A stretch of 64,000 bases of DNA from Agromyces sp. S2-1-8 (GCF_021129215.1 NZ_JAJOLP010000001.1:1364001-1428000), one strand, 5' to 3'; positions 33,385 to 42,368 are shown, counted from the first letter of the stretch. Numbers and translations: made by a program. Notes: generated from the sequence alone by a model not told the origin.

Positions 33385-34737
33385 ATGCACCGCACCCGCG
33401 CCACCCTCGCCTTCGCGGTCGTCACCGCCGCGACCGTCGCCCTCGTCGGCTGCAGTGCCGACTCGGGCGGCGGTGACGACGACACGATCCGCATCGTCTA
33501 CCAGAAGACCGACGCGTTCGTCGCGCTCGACGACCTCTTCAAGAAGGTGAAGCCCGAGTTCGAGAAGGCGAACCCGGGCATCACGGTCTCGCTCGAGCCG
33601 ATCGTCGCCGACGAGGCCGACTACGGCACGAAGCTCGCGCTCATGCAGCAGAGCCCCGACACGGCACCCGACGTCTTCTACGAGGACACGTTCAAGGTGC
33701 GCAGCGACGTCGACGCCGGCTACCTCCTGAACCTCGACGAGTACCTCGCCGACTGGAGCGACTGGTCGCAGTTCAACGAGGGCGCGAAAGAGGCGGGCCG
33801 CGCCGACGACGGCAGCGTCTACGCGGTGCCGCTCGGCACCGACACGCGCGGCATCTGGTACTCGAAGTCGGTGCTCGAAGAGGCCGGCGTCTCCCTGCCG
33901 TGGGAGCCGAAGTCGTGGGAGGAGATCCTCGACACCGCCCGCAAGGTGCACGCCGCCTCGCCCGACAAGGTCGCGTTCAACGTCTACTCGGGCAAGCCCG
34001 CCGGCGAGGGCTCGGTCATGCAGGGCTTCGGCATGCTGATGTACGGCACCGACGACGAGCTCTACGACGCCGACGAGAAGAAGTGGGTCACGGGCTCGCA
34101 GGGCTTCGTCGACTCGCTGGCCTTCATCGAGACGCTGTACTCCGAGGGCCTCGCGCCCGCTCCCGACGTCGCGCTCGACGGCTCGATGTGGCAGAAGCTG
34201 TTCGGCGAGTGGTTCCCGAACGGCCAGATCGGCGGCACGATCGAGGGCTCCTGGTCGCCGTCGTTCTGGATGGAGGGCGGCCAGTACGCCTGGCCCGAGT
34301 ACGTCGACGACATCGGCGTCGCGGCCTTCCCGACGCAGAACGGCCAGGGCGACGGCGCGGTCAGCCTCTCCGGCGGCTGGACCCTCGCGGTCGGCGCGAA
34401 CAGCGGCAACCCCGACGCGGCGTTCGACTTCCTCGCGATGGCGCTCGACAAGGAGAACGCGCTCGACTACAACATCGCGAACTCGCAGATCGCGGTGCGC
34501 ACCGACGTCGCCGAAGACCCGGCGTACCTCGAGGCGAACCCCTTCATCGGGTTCTTCACCGACCTGGTGACCTCCACGCACTTCCGGCCGGCGACTGCCG
34601 ACTATCCCCAGATCTCGGCTGAGATCCAGGCGGCCACCGAGGCCGTCATGACGGGGCAGATGACGCCGGAAGAGGCGGCCGCCGCCTACGACGAGGCGGT
34701 GGTCGGAATCGTCGGCGAAGACAACGTGACCGGCTAG
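33385..34737 (+). CDS. ABC sugar-binding lipoprotein (mannoside import)
   Basis: A 450-residue extracellular solute-binding protein of family 1. The signal peptide ends at the lipobox LVGC (Cys about 23), followed by a Gly/Asp linker. The mature part shows the family pattern: DTAPDVFYEDTF, GSVYAVPLGTDTRGIWYSK, SWEEILDTA, GWTLAVGANSGNPDAAFDFL. AAAGGAG precedes the ATG. It starts an operon with two permeases and a GH38 alpha-mannosidase, so mannosides or mannose-oligosaccharides are the likely ligand. The ATPase is not encoded here; a shared MsiK-type ATPase is probable. Confidence 0.9.
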   Translation: MHRTRATLAFAVVTAATVALVGCSADSGGGDDDTIRIVYQKTDAFVALDDLFKKVKPEFEKANPGITVSLEPIVADEADYGTKLALMQQSPDTAPDVFYEDTFKVRSDVDAGYLLNLDEYLADWSDWSQFNEGAKEAGRADDGSVYAVPLGTDTRGIWYSKSVLEEAGVSLPWEPKSWEEILDTARKVHAASPDKVAFNVYSGKPAGEGSVMQGFGMLMYGTDDELYDADEKKWVTGSQGFVDSLAFIETLYSEGLAPAPDVALDGSMWQKLFGEWFPNGQIGGTIEGSWSPSFWMEGGQYAWPEYVDDIGVAAFPTQNGQGDGAVSLSGGWTLAVGANSGNPDAAFDFLAMALDKENALDYNIANSQIAVRTDVAEDPAYLEANPFIGFFTDLVTSTHFRPATADYPQISAEIQAATEAVMTGQMTPEEAAAAYDEAVVGIVGEDNVTG

Positions 34738-34741
34738 GAGC

Positions 34742-35701
34742 ATGGTCGCGGTCTCATCGCCGCCGATCGATGGCGGCCGGCCGACGCGGGATGACCCGAA
34801 CTTCCGCGTCGGCCGGCAACCGCCTCGGCACGGCCGGCGGGCGCTCGTGCGCCTGCTGCCGGTCGCCCCGTCGATCGTGCTGCTCGCCCTCTTCATGGTG
34901 GGCCCGGTCGTCTGGGCGTTCTACGTCTCGTTCACGAACACCGCGCTGACCGGTCGCGCGGCGCGCGCCCCCCAGTGGGTCGGACTCGACAACTACGTCG
35001 ACCTCTTCACCGACCGCGCGTTCCCGCTGTCGCTGCTGCTCACGTTCGTCTTCGTGCTCGGCTCGGCCGTGATCGGCCAGAACCTCATCGGCCTCGGGCT
35101 CGCGATCCTCATGACGCGGGCGAACCGCGTCGTGCGCGCCGTCGTCGGCACGGCCCTGGTCGCGGCGTGGGTGCTGCCCGAGATCGTCGCGGCGTTCGCC
35201 GCGTACGCGTACTTCGCCGACGACGGCACCCTCAACCAGCTGCTCGCCGCGATCGGCATCGCCGGCCCCAACTGGCTGTTCGACTTCCCGATGCTCGCCG
35301 TGATCCTCGCGAACGTGTGGCGCGGCACCGCCTTCTCGATGCTCGTGTACGAGGCCGCCCTCAACGACGTGCCGCCCGAGATCACCGAAGCGGCGATCGT
35401 CGACGGCGCGGGCGGTGCGAAGCGGCTCTGGTGGGTGACGCTGCCGATGATCCGCTCGTCGATCGCGACGAACCTCATGCTCATCACGCTGCAGACGCTC
35501 GCCGTGTTCACGCTCATCTGGGTGATGACGAAGGGCGGCCCGGGCATGGCCAGCTCGACCCTGCCGGTCTTCGCCTATCAAGAGGCGTTCAAGTTCCAGC
35601 AGATCGGCTACGGCTCGGCCATCGCGGTCGTCATGATCGTCGTCGGCGCGATCTTCTCGGTGGGCTACATCAGGATGCTGCGTCCGGAGCGTGACACGTG
35701 A
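34742..35701 (+). CDS. ABC sugar permease, MalF type
   Basis: A 319-residue permease with six membrane helices and the EAA loop EITEAAIVDGAGGAKRLWWVTLPMI (near 218-240), which docks the ATPase. The first helix is preceded by a basic arm. The ATG lies 4 bases after the binding-protein stop, and the ribosome site overlaps that stop codon. It pairs with the next permease to import the mannoside. Confidence 0.93.
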   Translation: MVAVSSPPIDGGRPTRDDPNFRVGRQPPRHGRRALVRLLPVAPSIVLLALFMVGPVVWAFYVSFTNTALTGRAARAPQWVGLDNYVDLFTDRAFPLSLLLTFVFVLGSAVIGQNLIGLGLAILMTRANRVVRAVVGTALVAAWVLPEIVAAFAAYAYFADDGTLNQLLAAIGIAGPNWLFDFPMLAVILANVWRGTAFSMLVYEAALNDVPPEITEAAIVDGAGGAKRLWWVTLPMIRSSIATNLMLITLQTLAVFTLIWVMTKGGPGMASSTLPVFAYQEAFKFQQIGYGSAIAVVMIVVGAIFSVGYIRMLRPERDT

Positions 35702-36534
35702 ACCTCGCGTCGCCGCGCCGTGCCGCGGCATCCCTCGCCCGCAACCTGGCACTCGTGCTCATCGGCCTCTGCTTCGTCGTGCCGCTCGCGTGGCTCGTGC
35801 TCGCCTCGATCGACACGTCGCCGAGCCAGCGCACCGAGGTGCCCGAGGGGTTCACCCTCGCGAACTACCAGGCCGTGCTCACGTTCGACGGCACCCTGCT
35901 GCCGCTCTGGAACTCCACCCTGCTCTCGACGGGCACCGCGATCGTGACGGTGCTCGTCGCGGTGCTCGCGGCGTACCCGCTCTCGCGGTACCAGTCGCGG
36001 TTCAACAAGCCGTACCTCTACGCGATCCTGTTCGGCACGTGCCTGCCGATCACGGCGATCATGGTGCCGGTGTACAGCCTCTTCGTGCGGCTCGGCTACC
36101 TCGACAACCTCGCCGCGGTCACGTTCTTCATGGCGGCGACGAGCCTGCCGATGGCGATCTGGATGATGAAGAACTTCATGGACTCCGTGCCCGTCTCGCT
36201 CGAGGAGGCGGCGTGGGTCGACGGCGCCTCGGCGATGGGCACGCTGCGCCGCATCGTCGTGCCGCTCATGCGGCCGGGCATCGCGGTGGTGTTCATCTTC
36301 GTGTTCATCCAGGCGTGGGGAAACTTCTTCGTGCCGTTCATCCTGCTATTGAGCCCGGCGAAGCAACCTGCCGCCGTGAGCATCTACAGCTTCTTCGGCC
36401 AGTACGGCACGGTCGCCTACGGCGAGCTCGCCGCCTTCTCGCTGCTGTACTCGTTGCCGGTCATCGCGCTGTACGTGCTCGTGTCGCGCGGCATCGGCGG
36501 TTCGTTCGCGCTGCAGGGCGCGGTCAAGGGATAG
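35698..36534 (+). CDS. ABC sugar permease, MalG type
   Basis: A 278-residue permease with six helices and the EAA loop SLEEAAWVDGASAMGTLRRIVVPLM (near 163-187). GTG start overlapping the previous stop by 4 bases (GTGA). It is the second half of the mannoside transporter channel, and the GH38 gene follows 12 bases after its stop. Confidence 0.93.
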   Translation: MNLASPRRAAASLARNLALVLIGLCFVVPLAWLVLASIDTSPSQRTEVPEGFTLANYQAVLTFDGTLLPLWNSTLLSTGTAIVTVLVAVLAAYPLSRYQSRFNKPYLYAILFGTCLPITAIMVPVYSLFVRLGYLDNLAAVTFFMAATSLPMAIWMMKNFMDSVPVSLEEAAWVDGASAMGTLRRIVVPLMRPGIAVVFIFVFIQAWGNFFVPFILLLSPAKQPAAVSIYSFFGQYGTVAYGELAAFSLLYSLPVIALYVLVSRGIGGSFALQGAVKG

Positions 36535-36546
36535 GGGAGAGCCCGC

Positions 36547-39500
36547 ATGCACGACGATTCCGCCCTGGTCGAGACCCGCATCGCCCGCTTCGTGCGCGAG
36601 CGCCTCGAACCCGCGATCTACCGCGAGCGGGTGCCCGCGCGACTCGAGCGCTGGGAGGCGCCGGGCGAACCGGTGCCGTTCGCCGAGGCCGTCGCACAGC
36701 AGTTCGCTCCCGTCGCCCCCGGCGACGCGTGGGGGCGCGCGTGGGGCACGACGTGGTTCAGGGTCACGCTGCCGGAGGTACCCGGTGCTCGAGGAGCGGA
36801 GCGAATCGAGACCCCCTCGCAGGGCCCCGAAACGGTCGCTGCGTTCCCCGCTCGAACATCGGAGGCTCACTGGGAGCTCGTGGTCGACCTCGGGTTCATC
36901 GGGGTCGCGCCCGGGTTCCAGGCCGAGGCGCTCGTGTGGCGCACCGACGGCACGATCGTGAAGGCGGTCGAGCCGCGCAACCGGGCGGTGTCGCTCGAGC
37001 TGATCGCCGGTTCTGCCGGTCGAGTCGGCGCGCAGCGCCGCATCGAGACCACGGGGCCCGGGGGGCTCGATACGCGTACCGCTTCGCCGGGCGCTCCTCG
37101 ACCGGCGACCACCGTGTACCTCGAGGCGGCGTCGAACCCCGACATCAGCCAGAACTGGTCGTTCGCCCCGACGCCCCGCGGCGAGTGGGAGACGGCGGGC
37201 GACGACCCGATCTACGTGCTCGGCGACGTCGACCTCGCGCTCCGCGACGTCACCGTCTGGGAGCTCGTGCAGGACGTCCGGACCCTCCGCGGCCTCGAGG
37301 CGCAACTGCCCGAGGCGTCGCCGCGCCGCGCCCAGATCGTGCGCGCGCTCGAGCGCATGATCGACGAGATGGACCCCGACGACATCGCCGGCACCGCGGC
37401 GCTCGGGCGGAGCATCCTCGCGCCCGTGCTGGCGGCGCCCGCCTGGGCGAGCTCGCACCGCCTGCACGCCGTCGGGCACGCGCACATCGACAGCGCGTGG
37501 TTCTGGCCGACCCGTGAGACGGTGCGCAAGGTCGCGCGCACCTTCTCGAACGTCGACGCGCTCATCGAGGAGCACCCGGGCCTCGTGTTCGCGGCGTCGT
37601 CGGCGCAGCAGTACGCGTGGCTGAAGCAGCAGTACCCGCAGGTGTTCGAGCGGGTGCGGGCCCGCATCGCCGAGGGGTCGTTCGTGCCGGTCGGCGGCAT
37701 GTGGGTCGAGTCCGACACGAACCTGCCGGGCGGCGAGGCGCTCGCGCGCCAGTTCGTCGCGGGCAAGCGCTTCTTCATCGAGGAGTTCGGCGTCGAGCCG
37801 CTCGAGGTGTGGCTGCCCGACTCGTTCGGCTATTCGGCGGCGCTGCCGCAGCTCGTGCGTGCGGCGGGGTCGCGGTGGTTCCTCACGCAGAAGATCTCGT
37901 GGAACGAGACGAACCGCTTCCCGCATCACACGTTCCGGTGGCAGGGCATCGACGGCACCGAGGTGTTCACGCACTTCCCGCCGGTCGACACGTACAACTC
38001 AGAGCTGTCGGGCGAGGAGCTCGCCCGGGCCGAACGCCAGTACGCCGAGAAGGGCACGGCGAACACCTCGCTCGTGCCGTTCGGGTGGGGCGACGGCGGC
38101 GGCGGGCCGACCCGCGAGATGATCGCCGCGGCCTACCGCACAGCCGATCTCGAGGGCTCGCCCCGCGTGACGCTCTCGTCGCCGCGGCGGTTCTTCGAGA
38201 CGGCCGAATCGGAGTACCCGCACCCGCCGGTGTGGTCGGGCGAGCTGTACCTCGAGTTCCACCGGGGCACGTACACGTCGCAGGCGCGCACGAAGCGCGG
38301 CAACCGCCGCAGCGAGCACCTGCTGCGCGAGGCCGAGCTGTGGGCGGCGACGGCGGCCGTGCGCGGCGCTGCGCCCTATCCGGTCGACGAGCTCGACGAC
38401 GCCTGGCACACGGTGCTGCTGCAGCAGTTCCACGACATCCTTCCCGGGTCGTCGATCGCGTGGGTGCACCGCGAGGCCGAGCGCCGCTACGCGGAGGTCG
38501 CCGAGGTGCTCGAGGCGATCATCGAGCGCTCGGTGCGCGCGCTCGCCGGGTCGGGCGACGGGACGCTTCGCCTGAACGCCGGACCCTACGACGTGTCGGG
38601 CGTGCCGGCGCTGGGTGGGACGCGTCGATCGAGCGACGAAGGAGCGCACCGAGACCACGCCGCCGGCGGAGCGGCCCTCGACCTGGCGCTGCGCGCCGAC
38701 TCGACCGGCGACGGGCGCATCACCCTCGCGAACGCCCATCTCGAGGCGGTGCTCGACGCCGACGGACTGCTCGTCTCCCTCCGCCACCGCGAACCCGACG
38801 GCCGCCTCGGTCGCGAGGCGATCGCGCCCGGTCGTTCGGCGAAGCTGCTGCAGCTCTTCCGCGACACCCCCAACCAGTGGGACGCGTGGGACATCGACGC
38901 CCACTACGCCCGCAACGTCGTCGAGCTGCGCGAGGCGGAGTCGGTCGAGGTGTTCGGGTCTCGAGACGGCGGCGACGCGCCTCCTCGAGCACCCGGCGAC
39001 GAGCGGGTCTCGGTGCGCATCGTGCGCCGGTTCGGGGCATCGAGCCTCGTCGAGACGGTGTCGCTCGGCGCCGACGACCGCGCGCTCGAGGTCGAGTTCG
39101 AGGTCGACTGGCACGAGCGGCAGAAGCTTCTGAAGCTCGCGTTCCCGCTCGACGTGCACGCCGACCGGGCGACGAGCGAGATCCAGTTCGGGCACATCCA
39201 TCGGCCGACCCACGCGAACACCTCGTGGGACTCGGCCCGCTTCGAGACCGTCGCCCACCGCTGGGTGCACGTCGGCGAGCCGGGCTACGGCGTCGCGATC
39301 GCGAACGACGCGACGTACGGCCACGACACCCAGCGCGCCGCCGACGTCTCGCGCCCCGGTGCGACCGTCACGACCGCGCGGCTCTCGCTGCTGCGCGCCC
39401 CGCAGTTCCCCGACCCCGAGGCCGACCAGGGCGCGCACCGCATGCGCGTCTCGATCGCGCCCGGTGCGGGCATTCCCGAGGCGATCGTCGAGGGCTACCG

Positions 39501-39867
39501 CCTCAACCTGCCGCTGCGCACCTTCACCGGTGTGGATGCCTCGGCGATCGACCCGCTCGTGCGCGTGACGGGCGCCGTGGTCGAGGCGGTGAAGCTCGCC
39601 GAAGACGGCTCGGGCGACGTCGTCGTGCGCGCCTACGAGGCGCACGGGGCCCGCGCTCGGGCGCGGCTCGAGGCATCCTTCGACGCCCGAGCCGAGTCGA
39701 CCGACCTGCTCGAACGCCCGCTCGCGGGCACCGGGGGCACGGGAGCCGGGGTCGGCGTCGCGCTCGCCGAGGCCGGCTCGCGTGCGTGGGAGTTCGACCT
39801 GCGACCGTTCCAGGTCGTGACGCTGCGCCTGCGGCGCACACCGGTGGCGGAGGCGTCGGTCGAGTAG
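36547..39867 (+). CDS. GH38 alpha-mannosidase carrying repeat-encoded insertions
   Basis: A 1106-residue cytoplasmic retaining alpha-mannosidase. The zinc motif HAHIDSAWFWP lies near 311 and the nucleophile Asp in WLPDSFGYSAALPQL near 423. HQFHDILPGSSI-type text (LLQQFHDILPGSSIAWVH) also fits. Most bacterial homologues are about 1000-1030 residues; the extra length is roughly what four repeat-derived segments add (about 79-110, 158-187, 694-721, 804-817). One reads RVGAQRRIETT and another SSDEGAHRDH, direct translations of the dispersed repeat. The gene also ends in a repeat (VE-stop). It degrades the imported mannosides. Confidence 0.9.
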   Translation: MHDDSALVETRIARFVRERLEPAIYRERVPARLERWEAPGEPVPFAEAVAQQFAPVAPGDAWGRAWGTTWFRVTLPEVPGARGAERIETPSQGPETVAAFPARTSEAHWELVVDLGFIGVAPGFQAEALVWRTDGTIVKAVEPRNRAVSLELIAGSAGRVGAQRRIETTGPGGLDTRTASPGAPRPATTVYLEAASNPDISQNWSFAPTPRGEWETAGDDPIYVLGDVDLALRDVTVWELVQDVRTLRGLEAQLPEASPRRAQIVRALERMIDEMDPDDIAGTAALGRSILAPVLAAPAWASSHRLHAVGHAHIDSAWFWPTRETVRKVARTFSNVDALIEEHPGLVFAASSAQQYAWLKQQYPQVFERVRARIAEGSFVPVGGMWVESDTNLPGGEALARQFVAGKRFFIEEFGVEPLEVWLPDSFGYSAALPQLVRAAGSRWFLTQKISWNETNRFPHHTFRWQGIDGTEVFTHFPPVDTYNSELSGEELARAERQYAEKGTANTSLVPFGWGDGGGGPTREMIAAAYRTADLEGSPRVTLSSPRRFFETAESEYPHPPVWSGELYLEFHRGTYTSQARTKRGNRRSEHLLREAELWAATAAVRGAAPYPVDELDDAWHTVLLQQFHDILPGSSIAWVHREAERRYAEVAEVLEAIIERSVRALAGSGDGTLRLNAGPYDVSGVPALGGTRRSSDEGAHRDHAAGGAALDLALRADSTGDGRITLANAHLEAVLDADGLLVSLRHREPDGRLGREAIAPGRSAKLLQLFRDTPNQWDAWDIDAHYARNVVELREAESVEVFGSRDGGDAPPRAPGDERVSVRIVRRFGASSLVETVSLGADDRALEVEFEVDWHERQKLLKLAFPLDVHADRATSEIQFGHIHRPTHANTSWDSARFETVAHRWVHVGEPGYGVAIANDATYGHDTQRAADVSRPGATVTTARLSLLRAPQFPDPEADQGAHRMRVSIAPGAGIPEAIVEGYRLNLPLRTFTGVDASAIDPLVRVTGAVVEAVKLAEDGSGDVVVRAYEAHGARARARLEASFDARAESTDLLERPLAGTGGTGAGVGVALAEAGSRAWEFDLRPFQVVTLRLRRTPVAEASVE
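36784..36874. repeat. Degenerate dispersed-repeat pair inside GH38 (site 1)
   Basis: Forward-form GGTGCTCGAGGAGCGGAGCG...GAGACC (36784-36813) followed by a weak reverse-form segment (CCCGAAACGGTCGCTGCG to CCGCTCGAAC). Read in frame as GARGAERIET and onward. Confidence 0.55.
37018..37106. repeat. Forward and reverse dispersed-repeat pair inside GH38 (site 2)
   Basis: Forward copy 37018-37052 (GGTCGAGTCGGCGCGCAG... GAGACCAC) and reverse copy 37061-37106 (GGGGGGCTCGATACGCG ... CTCCTCGACCGGC). Together they encode RVGAQRRIETT and GLDTRTASPGAPRPA in frame, about 29 residues. Confidence 0.85.
38626..38708. repeat. Forward and reverse dispersed-repeat pair inside GH38 (site 3)
   Basis: Forward copy 38626-38658 (CGATCGAGCGACGAAGGAGC ... 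GAGACCAC) is read in a different frame from site 2, giving SSDEGAHRDH. Reverse copy 38673-38708 gives ALDLALRADSTG. About 27 extra residues. Confidence 0.85.
38957..38996. repeat. Degenerate reverse-form repeat inside GH38 (site 4)
   Basis: GGTCTCGAGACGGCGGCGAC to CTCCTCGAGCACCC, read in frame as GSRDGGDAPPRAPG. A weaker match than sites 2 and 3. Confidence 0.5.
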
Positions 39868-39922
39868 GCGCCGAGCGCCGCCCGGTCGGTCGAGTAGGCG
39901 CGCAGCGCTGTATCGAGACTAC
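39858..39922. repeat. Two dispersed repeats ending the GH38 gene
   Basis: A truncated copy at 39858-39881 supplies the last residues and TAG stop of GH38 (GGTCGAGTAG read as V-E-stop). A second copy follows at 39888-39922 in the same orientation. Confidence 0.85.
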
Positions 39923-39923
39923 G

Positions 39924-39956
39924 CGGCGGCCGGCCCCGGTGCGGGGCCGACCGCCG
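39924..39956. terminator. Bidirectional terminator hairpin after GH38
   Basis: A stem of 15 paired positions with one mismatch, core CGGCCCCG-GTG-CGGGGCCG, between the convergent GH38 and patatin genes. No T-tract. Confidence 0.8.
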
Positions 39957-39961
39957 AGGGG

Positions 39962-40933
39962 TCAGTCCCAGAACTCCGCGATGCGCGCGGCGACCGCGCC
40001 GCCCCGCTCGAATCCGGCCCGCGCGGCGGCCGGCCGCAGGGCGACGTTCATCGCGTTGTCGAACAGGTGCGCATCCTCGCTCGTCGGGAAGATCGTCTCG
40101 ACGTGGCTGCCGCCGGCGCGGAGCGCATCGACCTGGTCGGCGAGCTGGAGCCGCCACTCGAGCGGCAGCCTGGTCCTGCCGCCGAACGGCGACAGCACGA
40201 GCACCCGCTCGTACCCGGTCGCGAGGTCGGCGTTCTCGGCGTTCGTGCGGTAGCCGCCGTCGATGTACGGGTGACCGTCGATCCGGTAGGCGAACCCGCC
40301 CGCGCAGCTCGCGGCGACGGCGTCGACCAGGTCGACCCCGCTGTCGCGATCGAAGACGACCGGTTCGCCGGTCTCGGCGTCGACCGCGGTGAGGAGCACC
40401 GTTCGCAGCGGCCAGTCCGAGCTCGGAAAGCGCGAGGCGACGGTGGCCCGCCAGCGCGCCTGCTGGGCGTCGTCCGACGAGGCGTCCAGTTCGAGGGCGG
40501 AGACGCCCATCTTCCGGCGCATGTCGTCGGCGTCGGTGGCGGCGGCGATGATCGCGCCGGTCCGTGCGAGGTGGTCGACCGGTCGGCCGGCCGGCCGGAG
40601 CCCGGGACCGGACCCGTGCGTCGTACCCGCCCAGGCCTGGCCTGCGGTCGGAGCGGGCTGCGGCGGTGCCGCCTCGACGATCGCGGCGTACAGGTCGGCC
40701 GGGCTCGCGCCGGCCAGCTGGGCCGCCGCGGTGGATCCGGCGGACGTGCCGATGGTCACGTCGGGTGCGGTCACGTCGACGCCGGCGTCGGCGAGGCCCG
40801 CGACGACGCCGATGAGCCAGGCGTTGCCGGTCGAACCGCCGCCGCCGAGGACGAGGGCTCGGGCGCCCGAGGCGGGCACGCGCCCGGTGGCGTCGACGAG
40901 CTGTCGGGAGAGAGAAGAAGGTGTGGTGTGCAT
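39962..40933 (-). CDS. Patatin-like phospholipase
   Basis: A 323-residue patatin-fold lipid acyl hydrolase. The three motifs are visible: oxyanion loop LVLGGGGSTGNAW (about 28-40), nucleophile elbow IGTSAGST (Ser near 63), and the dyad Asp in YIDGGY (near 225). No signal peptide, so it likely acts on membrane lipids from inside. The ATG has an AAAGG site. A 16-codon leader frame with a strong ribosome site lies upstream on the same strand. Confidence 0.87.
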   Translation of the reverse strand: MHTTPSSLSRQLVDATGRVPASGARALVLGGGGSTGNAWLIGVVAGLADAGVDVTAPDVTIGTSAGSTAAAQLAGASPADLYAAIVEAAPPQPAPTAGQAWAGTTHGSGPGLRPAGRPVDHLARTGAIIAAATDADDMRRKMGVSALELDASSDDAQQARWRATVASRFPSSDWPLRTVLLTAVDAETGEPVVFDRDSGVDLVDAVAASCAGGFAYRIDGHPYIDGGYRTNAENADLATGYERVLVLSPFGGRTRLPLEWRLQLADQVDALRAGGSHVETIFPTSEDAHLFDNAMNVALRPAAARAGFERGGAVAARIAEFWD

Positions 40934-40984
40934 GGGAGTCGCCTTTCGCGGATTGCCTGTTCGGCGCTCCCGGCGGCGACTACC

Positions 40985-41035
40985 TCAGTCGCGGATCGTG
41001 GACTGCAGGGGAGCGCCCACTGATACTGCGTTCAT
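40985..41035 (-). CDS. Possible 16-residue leader peptide upstream of the patatin gene
   Basis: An ATG at 41035 preceded by a very strong ribosome site (AGGAGGTGAGACCC) opens MNAVSVGAPLQSTIRD and stops with TGA, 51 bases before the patatin ATG. The initiation signal is better than that of the patatin gene itself. It may be a leader peptide controlling the downstream gene, a short functional peptide, or chance. Confidence 0.45.
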   Translation of the reverse strand: MNAVSVGAPLQSTIRD

Positions 41036-41119
41036 GGGTCTCACCTCCTGTCTCGATCACGATCACCGGGGACGGTATCACGATGGGGATGCCGCGGCAA
41101 TCGTCGTAGGCTCGCGAGC

Positions 41120-42037
41120 ATGACTGAAGCCGAAGCCGGCATCGCGCCGACGGGCACGCGCGACGTGCCCGTCGCGCTGCACGTGCCCCGCCCCGACCGC
41201 CCCGCCCGCATCGCCGTGCAGGTGAAGCCGCAGCACGCGAGCTACGCCGAGCTCCGGGCCGCGGTCGTGGCCGCCGAGGAGGCCGGTGCCGACGTCGTGC
41301 TCGGGTGGGACCACTTCTTCCCGCTCAGCGGCGACCCCGACGGCGCGCACCTCGAGGCGTGGTCGCTGCTCGCGGCCTTCGCCGAGGTGACCGAGCGCGT
41401 CGAACTCGGCGTGCTCGTCTCGTCCACCGGCTACCGAAACCCGCAGCTGCTCGCCGACATGGCCCGTACGGTCGATCACATCAGCGCACGCGACGGCGGT
41501 CCGGGTCGGGTCGTCCTCGGCATCGGAGCGGGCTGGTTCGAGCGCGACTACGAGGAGTACGGGTACGAGTTCGGCACCGCGCCCGATCGGCTGCGCAGGC
41601 TGCGGGCCGACCTGCCGCTCATCCGCGAGCGGTGGTCGAAGCTCAACCCGCCGCCCACTCGAGCGATCCCCGTGCTCATCGGCGGCGGGGGCGAGCAGGT
41701 AACGCTGCGCATCGTCGCGGAGCACGCCGACATCTGGCACGGATTCGGCGACGCCGAGACGATCGCGCACAAGCACGCGGTGCTCGACGACTGGTGCCGC
41801 CGGATCGGCCGTGACCCGGCCGACATCGAGCGCAGCGCCGGCGTCTCGCCGAAGCCCGGTCGCTACGCCGAGGACCTCGACGACTACGCCGGCCATGCCG
41901 AGGCGCTCCACGTGGTCGGAACGCGACTCTTCACGGTCGGCCTCGAAGCCGAGACCGGTTGGGATCTCGGGCCCATCCGCGAGCTCGTCGCGTGGCGCGA
42001 CGAGGTGAACGCGCGCACCGTCGGCGCAGCCGGTTGA
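41120..42037 (+). CDS. LLM-class F420-dependent oxidoreductase
   Basis: A 305-residue luciferase-like TIM-barrel enzyme. Typical segments: DVVLGWDHFFPL, ELGVLVSSTGYRNPQLLADMARTVDHIS, and GPGRVVLGIGAGWFERDYEEYGYEF. The last is the common pattern of the F420-binding subgroup. The C-terminal half has PVLIGGGGEQVTLRIVAEHADIWHGF. F420 rather than FMN is inferred from this pattern and from other F420-type proteins in the window. Substrate unknown. Confidence 0.87.
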   Translation: MTEAEAGIAPTGTRDVPVALHVPRPDRPARIAVQVKPQHASYAELRAAVVAAEEAGADVVLGWDHFFPLSGDPDGAHLEAWSLLAAFAEVTERVELGVLVSSTGYRNPQLLADMARTVDHISARDGGPGRVVLGIGAGWFERDYEEYGYEFGTAPDRLRRLRADLPLIRERWSKLNPPPTRAIPVLIGGGGEQVTLRIVAEHADIWHGFGDAETIAHKHAVLDDWCRRIGRDPADIERSAGVSPKPGRYAEDLDDYAGHAEALHVVGTRLFTVGLEAETGWDLGPIRELVAWRDEVNARTVGAAG

Positions 42038-42053
42038 AGGACGACCGCGGGCC

Positions 42054-42368
42054 TCAACCGTCGTGCACGGTCAGGCGCACCTCGATCACATCGCCCTCGC
42101 CGATCTGCTCGGCCTCGAGCACCGCGCGCTTCAGCGGCAGGGCGTACGTGTCGCCCGAGGGGAAGATCGACGTGCTCCACGTCGTGCCGCCGACCGTCGC
42201 CGTCACGCGAGCGGAGTTGAACCCCCGAGGCATCCGCGGCCGGTCGGAGATGTCGGAGCTCGGCTCGGGCGGAACGTCGACGAAGAACCAGTTGCGACGC
42301 GACGCCCACTCGTAGATCTCGGCGGTGAAGGCGACGCGCATTCCGGTCGCGGGGCGAGGGTCGCGCAT
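42054..42368 (-). CDS. DUF1905 domain protein
   Basis: A 104-residue beta-rich protein matching DUF1905: FTAEIYEWASRRNWFFVDVP, RGFNSARVTATVGGTTWSTSIFPSGDTYALPLK and GDVIEVRLTV. The family is uncharacterised, often fused to YdeI-like domains. The ATG at 42368 is used; another ATG nine codons later is possible. It converges on the LLM-type gene. Confidence 0.83.
   Translation of the reverse strand: MRDPRPATGMRVAFTAEIYEWASRRNWFFVDVPPEPSSDISDRPRMPRGFNSARVTATVGGTTWSTSIFPSGDTYALPLKRAVLEAEQIGEGDVIEVRLTVHDG

Noticed and set aside
35691-37517. 608-codon frame over the second mannoside permease and the start of GH38
   Set aside because: Arg/Pro-rich text with no hydrophobic or domain pattern, while both real genes in the region have clear motifs.
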